Shown: positions 10,235 to 21,093 of the stretch, piece after piece | Layout of the letters: each line of letters starts with the position of its first letter | How positions within the stretch are numbered: position 1 is the stretch's first letter | Assembly (NCBI RefSeq): GCF_000264905.1 | Contig: NW_006763150.1 | Span: 454,848 to 518,847, forward strand | Origin: Stereum hirsutum FP-91666 SS1 | Lineage: Eukaryota; Basidiomycota; Agaricomycetes; Russulales; Stereaceae | DNA: 64,000 nucleotides | Direction of reading: 5' to 3' | The notes under the pieces: model-generated | Told to the model about the DNA's origin: nothing | The model's input: only the letters and a program-made list of their open reading frames with translations | Database searches by the model: none | Program-made: the position numbers and the translations under genes

Positions 10235-12950
10235 ACTGTCGGTCGTTGCTTTTTCCTATGTCACTTCTTTTCTGCCGCTATGATATTACTGCCACGCCAT
10301 GTACCAGCATGCACACCCACCAAAATGCATCCCCTCCTTCTCGGGTCTCTGTAAGATAGTGTGTGAACCGTTCCTTGTTGGTTCTGACCGAACGCTCTCA
10401 TCCTGGTCGCGAGATCAGTGATTTTTTTTTTTGGTATATGCGTTTGACTCGTCTGGCCCCTGATCTGGCTTATGATGCTGGCACGTCTCCTGCAGCTTGC
10501 TCCAGTATAGACCACTCCAACCACTCTAGCATCATATAGTCTGGGGCCGCTTGTCGTGAACTGTCCTTGGAGTTCTGTAGACTGGTCGGAACATAGTGCA
10601 ATCTGACAACAAACGACGGCCTGATTTTTTGCCCATAATACTCGTACTTCAGCCCGTGTATTGGTCTCGCCTTCGACTCGACACCCTCTTGTCATTAAAT
10701 ACTCTTGTCTTCGACCCGCAACTCCGATCTCTGTCACCATCTTCGTCCCATCCTCGCCGACCGGCTTCTATCACACCACCTTTGGTGTTCCACTCCGTCC
10801 GCTCTCCTCTTCATTTAAGACTCAATTACGTCGGAATAATTTTGTCTCGGGCCGTGGACGCCTTGCATCTTGACTGGATTCCAGCACCCGACATTGTCTC
10901 CCATAGGCAGAGTAGACGGAATTTCAACCGGACAAGCTAGGAACCCTCAAATCCTGCGCTGCGCGCTCGGCTCAGGCTCGTCCATTCGTCTATTGACTAT
11001 TCGTCTGGCTAAACACACTCGCGATCTCCGAACTCGGCAGACTGAACTCCGTAGAGTCCGTAAAGCACAGATTGCTCTGAATCATGAAGGCACCAAGAGA
11101 AAAAAGGGTCGAGCATCAAGCAAAAAAAGAATGAAGAAAAAAATACAGGCGAACCCGATACGGTCATGTAGGTCCTCGGTTCAAAGCTGATGGCGGTTCG
11201 GAAATCGGAATGTGGTCGGGTGACCTCTACACATAAGAGAAGACCGTGAAGGGCGTATGGTCGTTCAGCTGTGTACGTCCATGTCGCTCTGGCAACTTTT
11301 CTTTCTTTGCCTTTTTTGAATTTCAAGAGGCGTACGGTGTGGACCGACGAGTATTCGCTGGCAGGCACTTGTACTGACTAGACCGTGCTATAGCTGTATA
11401 TGGCTACAGAAGATTGATTCGGCGGACATGAAGGCCTGAGATTGGCGGTCTCCAGAGAAACGTCCATGGCGAAAAGCTCTCGATCTCGACTGTGTTCGAC
11501 TTGGACTGGGTGAGCCTAAGAGGGCGAGGTTCGCGAAGCCGTCGATGAATTCGTGGTTCGTGTTGGAGAACGGTGGAAATAGAAATAGAAGTGGAGGTAG
11601 CTATAGAGAAGTGGGAGCCCCATGGGGGTCTACACGCTACTAGGTAGGGCTAAGCTGCGAAGTACCTCGAAGTATGCGGTTCCGGTGATGATGGTGGATT
11701 CAGAAGGTGACGGATGGGTTTCCGAGGGGAGTATGGGAGAAAGAATAGAGAAGGTTTGCGAGAGCAGGTCATGGGCGTGAGCGTATCGACGGATCAGTGT
11801 GAGTGCTGTGGATGGGGCGGTGCTCAGTATGGATCGGACTTTCCTTTTTGAACGTCTTCGTGATAGAAAGTTTGAGGTGATTGTTCGGATGGGGTAAGGA
11901 CTCTGCTGGGTATTGGACGGGGGATATTCGCGCCATGGAGAGATCCGAGGACATTTGTTAGTTGCGAGCATCGTGTTGGTAATGGAGAAACTCTATTATG
12001 GGCATTTAGAAACCCTCTATAGGGGGTTGTGAAGTTCATTCATGGAGATCGGTGGCGCTGGAGCTGGCAGCTGTGAGGCTGATCTATCAATTCAGAGAAA
12101 CGTTTGTCGTGCATAGTATACGCGCTAAATGTAGCGCAGGATGGTTCGACTCGAGACGGGGATTTTGTTCGTTACACAACTGTCGTCGATAGGGACGTAA
12201 AAAGATGGGCTCAGATGGTTTGATCATGCGCTTCGAGGGTGCAGAAAAAAAGGCGACAAGGAACAGCCGTGCTAGAGGACCACAGCGACTTCATCCAGTA
12301 CTTCACCCTCTGCACATTAATTTCATCTGGATCGCGAGCGGCCATATTCAGTGTGGGATACCGGTGAAACTGGCGTGCACAAACAGACGCACCGGTGTGG
12401 CAACAGTTTGGCATTGGACCTCCTCGATGAGACCGTTATCATCTCCGGGCCACACTGCCAATGATACGAACGTTCGCGAGTCTCGCCTCTACTCCAAAGC
12501 GGAACAGAACGGGAGAGTCACCATGGGCCCAGCCCTCTCGGCGTCGTGTTTATCGCGTTTTTCCCAGCGTACGTGGATCCTCCGCGATATTTTACAAGTC
12601 CACCACAGAGTTTGTCCACAAATCCGCAGATATGCTGGGCATAGCGAGATTCATTCGATCTGCTCCAAAAATGGACGGTTGAACCATGCGCAGACGTTGC
12701 GGGGAGGAGGACTGTGGGGAAGGTTGGGCCACAAAAAAGGAATTATGTCATACGAATAATCGTGTCGTCATCAAGGCCGGGGTGCTGCCTTATGCGGACG
12801 ATCGGCCGGCGCCGAGAGAGGGAAAAATGGAAATTGAACTGGGGATGAGGGGTAAAGTGGTACAGCGATGGTAGTATATATATTGCCTCGACTCCCTCCG
12901 AACGATGCCTCCATCCCCCGCATCCCCCATTTCTCTCTCACACCCCCACC
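10235..12950. other. Long stretch with no convincing gene
   Basis: This 2.7 kb holds only frames without recognisable domains, for example 12205-12759 (+, 184 codons) and 11630-11971 (-, Ser/Thr/Pro-rich). About 10,640-10,830 is C/T-rich on the + strand and looks like an untranslated leader rather than coding sequence. A spliced orphan gene here cannot be excluded. Confidence 0.45.
12875..12883 (+). promoter_or_regulatory. TATA box of the 12,951 gene
   Basis: TATATATAT lies 68-76 bases before the ATG at 12951 and is followed by a C/T-rich leader, the usual arrangement of fungal core promoters. Confidence 0.6.
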
Positions 12951-14969
12951 ATGCCCTCGTCAGTCTCAGCATTGGCTTATTCGCCCAGAGCCAGCCCCCT
13001 AGGCAGTCCAACCACCGGCTCTCCTTCTCGTCGCGTACAGACCAGGAAGGGCTCCATCTGCGCAGGCGATCCTTGGGGCACTCACTCTCAGCTTAACTTG
13101 AACCCCTCGCGGTCAACTTCTTGTAAACTCACCATCGTTCGGGTCAACGAACCACCCGTGCATCTTGACGAAACTCCACCCTCACCCCAGCAGCGTCGCC
13201 ACCATGGATTCGGTGGCCACAGACGACAGGGTAGCGGCGGTTCCATCCATTCCAACTCTTCCATCGGCGGAGGAAACAAATCCGATGCGCCTTCGAGGAT
13301 CAGTTTTGCCGGAAACTCGTTCGTCCCCCCAGGATCGTCGAGGGACGGGAACGGTTCGCGTCCGACGAGTCCTGTTATGAACCGGCCGCGTTCTCCAGGC
13401 GGAGGTCATCACCATCGTTCCTCTACCACCTCTTCCAACAAACCTCGACTTTCTCCAGATGAGCTCGTAACCCTCGCCCGCCAGACTTGTACACCTAGCG
13501 CCCCTATCCATGCCGTCCCGTCACCAGGCGCCACAAAACAACCTGGTACAAGCCCAGCCTCCTTCACTGCGCTTCCCGATGAGTTCTTCCTCCCCTTCAT
13601 CGATCGCGCCGCAGAAGTTTCCTCCCTCTTCTCCGGACCACCATCGGCCAAGCTCCTCACGCTCCTCGAACAAACATTCTCCACCTCGCCAGTCTCTTCT
13701 CCAATGTCTCAATCGGAGAGCACATCCCCTTCCTTGGACGTTTTCGCCGTCGACCCAAAACGTTGGACATTCTCACAACTCGAACATTGGCTGAAGAACA
13801 TTGACCGTGATCAGGCGCCTGACCCCTACTGGGTGGCGAGTGCGCGCCGATGTGTCCTCGCCCATAGCGAGCTCATCTGGGAGCGCCTCAAGGGAGCTTT
13901 AGGTGTTCCTCCGGAGTTGGACGAATCCGATTTTGAGGAGCTAGGCGACGTTATCAACGTCATTCCCGACATGGACTTCGTTGCACCCGAGCGTGGAGAC
14001 AACCCTGACCAGGCGACGGGTCTCGTCGACGAAGTGCTCGCCGGATCGATGTCGCCCGAGTTCCCTCACATCGCAGAACACCGCGCGGCGACCGAAGACA
14101 TCTCAGAAACCGACCTCGCTCCTTCGCTCTCCATCGAGCCCGTCCTCGCTCCCACGTCTCCCCAGCCCCTTGGCGCCGACCACCCACCGACGCGTATTGG
14201 AGCCCACCGCATGACCGACATTTCGGAGGATATTCGCGAGGAGAACGAGGAAGAAGGCGAAGGAGGTTCCGGTTCTGGCCTAGCGAGCGCCGCCCAATCC
14301 CCACCCAGTGAAGTCATCCAAGGTCTTCGCATTTCCACCGTCCCAGCATCGCCTAGCATCCTCGCTTCCAGCTCTCCATCTGCTCGTCGTCTCTCACTTT
14401 CTGCCTCTCCCCTTCCTCCGATGGCCGCTCTTCCGACCGACAGGATCTCGCCGCTTGTTATCGACGAGCAACGCGGCGATGGATCGCAATCACCCGAGAA
14501 AGATGGACAACATAGCAGGGATTCCTCGCCGGTTGTGGGCATGGGTGGAAGGGTTGGAAGCGGGTGGAATTATGCTGCTAGTACGGGCAGTGCGGGCTCG
14601 GATTCAGTGTATGATGCGGTGGCGGAGAGGGGCCCGGGAAATCCTCTTTTCCCGACGAGCTTTGCGAGGTTGGCATTGGGACCGACGCTCCAAGCCAAGT
14701 ACGTTCTTTCTCTCTTTTTATTGGCATACTGTCTCTGGTTTGCGGTGCAGAACGCTAACCTTGATCCGTTATTGTGCCGTTTGTTAAGCAACCCGAGCAT
14801 GAGGTCTCCGACCGCGCCGCCACCGCCTATGTTTGGAAACAACCCGCATGCGATCAGGATGGCGATGCGTGGACGGAGAGCTCTGCCGAGTTGGGCGGAG
14901 GGATGGGACCCGTTGAAGCACGAGTATGCTCTTACGCTGGCTAGCGGGAGCAGTGTCGGCGGGTATTGA
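12951..14969 (+). CDS. Large Ser/Pro-rich protein of unknown function
   Basis: One open frame of 672 codons. The N-terminal third is low-complexity Ser/Pro/Arg/Gly (repeated SP and RSP sites, His/Gly-rich around residues 80-110). A conserved-looking central block follows (about residues 205-340, with LPDEFFLPFIDRAAEV, FAVDPKRWTFSQLEHWLK and ARRCVLAHSELIWERLKGAL). Then come acidic and Ser/Pro-rich linkers and a C-terminal block after about residue 570 (FPTSFARLALGPTLQA ... PSWAEGWDPLKHEYALTL). I do not recognise the family. The many SP/TP sites suggest a phosphorylated regulatory or scaffold protein, which is inference. Bases 14699-14788 look like an intron (GTACGT...TTAAG, 90 nt): removing them gives LQANNPSMRSPTAPPPP and a 642-aa protein, while keeping them inserts a hydrophobic 30-residue segment. 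Confidence 0.85.
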   Translation: MPSSVSALAYSPRASPLGSPTTGSPSRRVQTRKGSICAGDPWGTHSQLNLNPSRSTSCKLTIVRVNEPPVHLDETPPSPQQRRHHGFGGHRRQGSGGSIHSNSSIGGGNKSDAPSRISFAGNSFVPPGSSRDGNGSRPTSPVMNRPRSPGGGHHHRSSTTSSNKPRLSPDELVTLARQTCTPSAPIHAVPSPGATKQPGTSPASFTALPDEFFLPFIDRAAEVSSLFSGPPSAKLLTLLEQTFSTSPVSSPMSQSESTSPSLDVFAVDPKRWTFSQLEHWLKNIDRDQAPDPYWVASARRCVLAHSELIWERLKGALGVPPELDESDFEELGDVINVIPDMDFVAPERGDNPDQATGLVDEVLAGSMSPEFPHIAEHRAATEDISETDLAPSLSIEPVLAPTSPQPLGADHPPTRIGAHRMTDISEDIREENEEEGEGGSGSGLASAAQSPPSEVIQGLRISTVPASPSILASSSPSARRLSLSASPLPPMAALPTDRISPLVIDEQRGDGSQSPEKDGQHSRDSSPVVGMGGRVGSGWNYAASTGSAGSDSVYDAVAERGPGNPLFPTSFARLALGPTLQAKYVLSLFLLAYCLWFAVQNANLDPLLCRLLSNPSMRSPTAPPPPMFGNNPHAIRMAMRGRRALPSWAEGWDPLKHEYALTLASGSSVGGY

Positions 14970-15072
14970 AGACGAGACTGTAGTGGCCTCACAAAACTTC
15001 GGGTGGTCAGGTAGAGGGGCTGGTCATAAAGTGGCATAGACACGGTCACGGTGGGAGGTACTTATTGAGCAG

Positions 15073-15460
15073 CTTTGAGACGCTGGCCGCTCGTGTGTTT
15101 GTTTTGTTGCGTGTGCTTGTTGTCGTCCTTGACCTTTTCTCGGTTTTTTTTGGATCTGTTGTGCTTTTTTCTATTCGGGTTTGTCGTCACTATATATACA
15201 TGATGATGATAATCTCACCTGTACCATGACCTTCTCACTCGCTCACGACCTGAAACGTTTCGCTTGACTTGCGTTACTCTCGGGATCCGTCACGGTCTCA
15301 TCCATATCGAAGAGCAGTACTAGTGTGGCGTGTGGCGCAAGTAAGTTATTGAAGCTCCCGGTGAACTGGCGCCCAAGGTGCAGGAGTAGACGGGCCGGAG
15401 ACGCCAATTGCAAGCAGGTTTGGTTCGTCTCGAGGCTCTCCATCATCGTCTGCGTAACCT
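15073..15460. repeat. Dispersed repeat, copy 1
   Basis: It aligns with about 17,549-17,970. Shared blocks include GTGCTTTTTTC, TTCGGGTTTGT, ATATATACA, GATGATAATCT, ACGACCTGAA, GTTACTCTCGGG, GTGTGGCGTGTGGCGCAA, AAGTTATTGAA and GGGCCGGAGACG. By eye identity is roughly 75-80% with small indels, and copy 2 has an extra ~90 bp. It lies just after the 12,951 gene, so part may act as its 3' UTR. Minus-strand reading of both copies preserves a short peptide (TGSFNNL(L/F)APHAT), but there is no long open frame. Confidence 0.75.
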
Positions 15461-16122
15461 CCCGCTATATCTGCGCTCGCTGAGAGCAGACCATGTCTGC
15501 CAAACGAGACTCAGTACTCAGTCGACGCAGCACTCTATACTCTAGAAAGGGTCAGAGGTTCGACAGCTCCGACTTTGGTTCGGCTGATCACGGTGTCCCA
15601 AACCAAATTTTCTGGGGCCACTTTTGGATGTCTTCCTAACGATCCTTCACGAGCATTCCTTCCGAACGTAAAGTTGCGCCCCCGCTCCCGCCTTGCTACA
15701 ATACCGCGGATGTACCCAGACCCGTACAGGATGGTCATCGGCATCGCCAAGGCCCAATGATTGCTACTGATACACTGCTCTGTATTTGGGCGGCTCATCA
15801 CCCAGCTTCAGCATCTCCTTACACAACACCGACAGACACTAGCAGTGGCTATGTGGCCTTGATGATAACGTCCCGCTGCACCACCGCAGTTTCCGTATCA
15901 TCTGATGTGTATCGTCCATTCAGCCAACGACGTTCTCACCCGTTGTCGATTACGGGAGTCTGCCACACAAAACTATCGTCGACATCAAGGCATTAGCACT
16001 GTGTGGCGCTGTGTCAGGGAGGGCCTCAAATACGCACGCTGAGGGGACTCGCGCAGGCGCTCTTTCTTCGTCCCTCCCGCAATCCCTTGCCCTCCGTTGA
16101 AGCTCCTCGTACTACGAGATTT
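15461..16122. other. Intergenic between repeat copy 1 and the single-TM protein gene
   Basis: No recognisable gene on either strand. It contains the promoter of the gene starting at 16123. Confidence 0.5.
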
Positions 16123-17445
16123 ATGACTGCTGTTCTATTACACTTATTCGGTCTTGTTTATGCGATATTATGCTTCACGGCTGCCCCTTGTACTCAGGCG
16201 GAATCTGTCAATCGTACCATTGACGACGAGTACGGCGATTCCATCGGCGGAGGCAATGTGCAGTACACACCGTCAGATGAGTGGGGGCAGGGATCTACAT
16301 GTACTGGATGTTCAGCCACGCCAGATAAGAGGTCCGCCTTCGACGGTACATGGCATGACGCTACGCACGACTCTCAACGACCTACGGATAAGACGGTCAA
16401 TATCACTTTCCATGGTCAGTTTATGCTACTTATGCACATGTGAGTTGACCTATGCTGACGCATATCTTAGGAACAGCTGTATATGTGTACTTCATTCTCG
16501 ATGACAACACCGCCTCAGGGATCACCACCGTCACGAACTTGAGCATTACGGTGGACGGGCAGAGCGCCACACCGTTCGTGTTTACTCAGAGTGGCGCAGA
16601 CGATTATGTTTACAATGCGTTGGTGTATTCCTCTCTGAATATGCAACTGCAAGACCACATCGTCCTACTCTCCTCGAGGGGAGACCAATCTCCGTCGTTA
16701 TTGTTATTTGATTACGCAGTCTACACGTGAGCCATTTGCACTTCAGCTAGTAACATCAAAGGCCCATCAAAGCATAACTACTGACATAAACTGGTGGTGA
16801 AACAGGGATGATGTGGAAGATCCTCAACCGAATACGACATTCACATCGACTTCATCTTCATATTCGCAGAGTCCCTCCAGCGTGGTCCTTCCGGCTCCGA
16901 CACCACACTCCAAACGAGCACCAGTAGGCGTGATTACCGGAGGTGTTGTCGGCGGAATATCGATCATCTTTCTGGTAGCACTATCTATCTTCTTGCTACG
17001 CGCTCAGCGCCGCCGCAGAAGCCGGCGAGATCCATACATCCCCGAGAGGATGCTGGTCGATAGGTACCTCGAACCAGCGCCAAGTTCCGCGCCACTCATG
17101 TCTTCAACTCTTCCAGCTCTAACAGTACCATCCCAAGTCGCTGCCCTGGAGAGCAAGGTCAAGGCGTTGCAGGGAGCGGCCGGCTCGAGGGACGGATTTC
17201 TGAGAAGAGAGGTTGCGGCGGGCCAGAGCGACACACCATCTAGTGTTGGGATTCATGGACAGGGAGTTACGGCGACGTCAGGTGTTTCTGGGTCCAGAGG
17301 GAGCAGTGCAGACGACGATATAAGAGAGCAAGTTGCTGGGATGCAAATTGAGATCGCACGGCTCCGTTCTATGCAGCGTCATCAGGAGGCAAGGCTTGAC
17401 GGGGAGATAGAGATGCCACCTGAATACAGCGATAGCGGGCGGTAG
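16123..17445 (+). CDS. Secreted-domain single-pass transmembrane protein
   Basis: Exons 16123-16414, 16471-16726, 16806-17445; phases agree and give 395 aa. A signal peptide (MTAVLLHLFGLVYAILCFTA) is followed by an N-glycosylated extracellular part of about 200 residues with the Agaricomycete hallmark VNRTIDDEYGDSIGG, a cysteine pair STCTGC, AFDGTWHDATH and a beta-rich block TAVYVYFILDDN. A Ser/Thr-rich stalk leads to one membrane helix (VGVITGGVVGGISIIFLVALS) and a basic stop-transfer RRRRSRR. The cytoplasmic tail has a predicted coiled coil (VAALESKVKALQG; QVAGMQIEIARLRSMQ). This architecture recurs in many copies in mushroom genomes without known function. The beta-rich ectodomain may be a carbohydrate-binding sandwich, which is inference. 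I chose 16123 because the in-frame upstream extension to 16003 would bury the signal peptide. Confidence 0.88.
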
Positions 17446-17548
17446 ATCTTGAGAAAATATGAGTGATAGCTTCCTTGTGGGTGACGCCGTTTGCAGAGAG
17501 GGCGGTGTTATAATGGCAATAAGCTGTGAGGAGCTTCTTGACATGAGT

Positions 17549-17970
17549 TGAGACGTCCGCTCGAGCGTGCTTGCTGTTATCTGTGCTTTTTTCCTCTTCG
17601 GGTTTGTTCTCAATATATATACACAATGTGATGATAATCTGACCTGTACATTGCTCTGCCCACTTGCTTACGACCTGAAGTGTTTCATCAGGCTCTCGTT
17701 ACTCTCGGGCTTCGTCATGGCCTCATCTCATAAACTCGGCCATCATATATGGGATATCGAGGCCTGATTTATAAACATGGTTCGCTGTGAGCAGATCTCA
17801 CTGTCGGTGTGAGCGTGCTGGTAGTTGTTTTCGGTGTGGCGTGTGGCGCAAACAAGTTATTGAAACTCCCGGTGAGTCGGCGCCCAAGTTGCAGGTGGCC
17901 GGGCCGGAGACGTTTCCGATGGCAAGGGTTTGGTTTGTGTCGCTGTGTTGAACTTGCCACCGTCACCATC
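17549..17970. repeat. Dispersed repeat, copy 2
   Basis: Partner of 15,073-15,460 in the same orientation. It begins after the stop of the single-TM gene and runs nearly to the start of the FunK1 kinase gene. Relative to copy 1 it has about 90 bp extra around 17,740-17,830. The two copies bracket the single-TM gene as direct repeats. Confidence 0.75.
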
Positions 17971-18021
17971 ATCGTGGAGCCCTTGCCTTCTGCATCCTCT
18001 CTCATACCTCACCTCCACAAT

Positions 18022-20758
18022 ATGTTGAGAAAAGAGGATACCCATCGCACCATTGCGCTCACAGTAAGAGCCGACGTCGAAGATGCCATGTGCTTTCATA
18101 CATTCATAGACACGCCTAGTCACACTTCGTCGACACGTTCTTCCCAAAGAACTCTCCCCTTCTCGAACCTGTCGTCAATCACATTTTCAGCCAAATCAAG
18201 AGGCGAAAGCTATGGAGCTCGAGCGATAATGCGTGGAAAGGTCTACCAAAGAAGCCTGAGAGCGAATCCGAACTCTACACGCCTTTGACCGCCATCTTGC
18301 AGGAGATCACTCGAATGGCCCTTCAATTTTGCAGGACCTACAATCATGGATATCCCTCTTCCATCACCTGGAACGACGAGCACAGCAAGAACATCCCGTC
18401 ACCGTTCGCCCTGGACACCAGACCAGATATTGTCGCGTCTTTCATGGAGAAGACTTCGTGGCGATTCCTCCATGTTATCCTTGTGATGAAGAAGGCGAGA
18501 TATCTCGCCGCTGCCTCCAATGTCTTCCGACTTCTACAATATATCCGTACGGCATTGGAGGAACAAGTGGATCGGCGTTTTATGTTTGGGATAATGTTCG
18601 GAAAAGGTGATCTCAGTATATGGCTTGTAGACCGTTCTGGCGCTATGGCATCGGAAACCTTCGATATCCACGAGGTTTGATTTTTTGGATTCCTTCAAAC
18701 TTCCATGCTCCGCTCCTAATCACTTTTAAAACAGACCCGGAGCAGTTCATTCGTATCATTGTTGGTCTGACCCTCCTCCCTCCCACCGACCTTGGGTGGG
18801 ACCCTACCATACAGATCTACGTCCCGCCAGAAATTCCTGGCCATGGTCAATATGGTTCTGGTCGGTATTCGTACGAGGCTGGAGAAAACTCTAGTATTGC
18901 TCCTATAGACTCGACATATAATCGTATGTGGGTTGTCTCCATGAACAGACCGCTCACGAACGGCGCGTCCGATCTGGATCAGGAGACATTTGTACTCTAT
19001 CATGCTCTCAGCTTGGCTCGTGCGGAAGTCCTTTGTGGTCGTGCTACACGAATATGGCTGGCCTGGAAGCTCACTGACATGGATCTCCCTGTCAAGGAGC
19101 GAACGGTAGGATTTGTCTGAGTAAATTATCCCTGTGGGCGCGTCATGACTGATAGTATCTTAGGCCTACGTGTTCAAGGATGTGTGGCGAGATGAACGGC
19201 GGGGTTTGGAAGGCGAGCTGTACGCCAAGGCATTCGTGAACGGCAACAGTGGCGACGGCATCGCGAAGGTCCACCCGTTCGGTACTGTTCATGTCGGCCA
19301 CGAAGTCGATGATACGCTGAACCTCATTCGCAAGAAGGTCCCAGTTCAAGGTAAGGTCATCAGACTACTCCCCAATCGTAGTGCCAACGACAAACGAATC
19401 GCTCTATTCGGCTATGAGGCCCCTTTGCTTGATGACATTATACACCCGTGGCCGCAAAATTTGTACAACCTCGGGGCGGACCATCAATCACCGTACAATC
19501 GGATTCATTCTCGTCTAGTAATGTCGACATTTGGATGGTCGATTCGCTATTTCAAGTCGTTGCCAGAAGTTATGGGCGTCATGCGTGACGCTATTGCCGG
19601 TAAGATCGTGCTTGACCTTTCTATGCCCTTCTTACTTCTTACCCTATCTTCCCCAGGCCATCAGTTCATGTATAAACAGGGCGTTCTCCATCGCGATATA
19701 AGCTATGGCAATATCTTGATCGTTCCACATGGTAAGGTCGGAAATCGGGGCGTGCTCATTGACCTCGACTTTGCAATCGAGTTGGAGACTCATAAACGGA
19801 GGAAGGGTGCTGAACGTAGCGTGAGCCAAAGCCCTATTTTATTTCTTTGACATATTAGACACATCCGATCTCAATACCTCCTTCATAGGGAACACTCGCG
19901 TTCATGAGCGCCGAGGTTATTTCCGAGTCGAGATACTTTTGCCTGGATCCAGTGTACAGGAAGGGCTTGAAACGTGATGACGATGATGATGACCAGGATG
20001 GCGGCGGCGGCGTCTACGACATCGACAGCGACGACGATGACGACGACGACGGTGACAGCTCCACATGCAAGAAATCATCCACAACTATGCCAGATTCCGA
20101 AGCGTTGAACCCGCATTCCCGTGGCGTGAAGCATCAGCCCATTCACGACTTGGAATCTTTCTTTTGGGTTCTCTGCTGGTTATGCGTTTACCGTGACGGG
20201 CCCGCTCATGAGCGCAGCAACTGGGGCGTTTCCAATGATAGTGCCACGAAACTTCAGCAAGCTTTGGTTGACGTTTTCGAAACCACGGACCTGTTAAAAT
20301 TCGCCGAGGCGAAACGTGGGCTAGTGAAGAACGAGGCCTTGTTCGAGACTACGCTCCTCAAGAACTTCACCGATTTTTGCGCCCCTCTTCGCCGCGAGAT
20401 CCGCACGCTCTACACAGTGTTAGGTCGTGCATACAAGAACTCCAAACGGTTGAAGGAGTATCCTGTAGAGTCCCTCTACAGAAAATTCCTTCGACTCTTC
20501 GACGCCGCTCAAAAACGTTCCTCAATCGTCAAACACAACACGACTAACGCCGACTACATAGCTCACGAGGAAGCTGAGACGCATAGGCGCGAAACGCAGT
20601 TGGAAATATGGGCGACACCATCGTCTGACAAGAAACGAAAGCACATGGAGGATGAAGAACAAGGTTCGCGGTCTACTCCTGCTGACCACCCTGTAGATGC
20701 GCCCGACGTGTTTCCTCCCCGTAAGGCCCGACGACCAAACCACCCATCAGGACCCTGA
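18022..20758 (+). CDS. FunK1-type fungal protein kinase
   Basis: Model: 18022-18063, 18120-18674, 18746-19105, 19164-19599, 19657-19820, 19889-20758 (808 aa). Family marks are VDTFFPKNSPLLEPVVNHIF near the N-terminus, the FDIHE..FIRIIVG segment, the catalytic loop LHRDISYGNIL, the Mg-binding region GVLIDLDFAIE, GTLAFMSAEV after the activation segment and HDLESFFWVLCWLCVY. A run of Asp with Gly follows FMSAEV (DDDDDQDGGGG, then DSDDDDDDDG). FunK1 kinases are expanded in mushroom-forming fungi; targets are unknown. The second intron is a problem: the natural acceptor at 18734 puts the downstream exon out of frame, as if one G were lost. Using AG at 18745 restores the frame and loses about four residues (DPEQ). 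The first exon is short, so the true start may lie further upstream. Confidence 0.82.
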
Positions 20759-21093
20759 CATGCGCTCCATCTCGCCGGTTGGACGGTTGTATCGTGCTGT
20801 AGAGGACTGTGTGCTCTAAATGTGTACAGCATTATTTAGTATTGCCAGTGGTTGATTGTTATGATCTGATGAATAAAATGATGATTCTAGCGAGCGTGTG
20901 CATGGTACAGGGTTTCAATTTTGTGAGCTCAAACCCAGCGTACTCCGATTGCATCTGAGTTTGCCCTGATCGGAGACTGCCGCGCAATGAGTCCAATTGT
21001 TTCTTGTTTCTGCCTGTTTCTAGTCACAACCTTCACCGTCTTGCTTCCACCAACTCCCATTCCTTGCCCTCTTTCCTGTAGATACTTGCCATC
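20759..21093. other. Intergenic between the two kinase genes
   Basis: Contains the 3' end of the FunK1 transcript and the promoter of the next gene; no further feature seen. Confidence 0.5.

Noticed and set aside
12205..12759. 184-codon plus-strand frame
   Set aside because: No recognisable domain, irregular composition and no clear leader or splice structure. Not supported as a gene.
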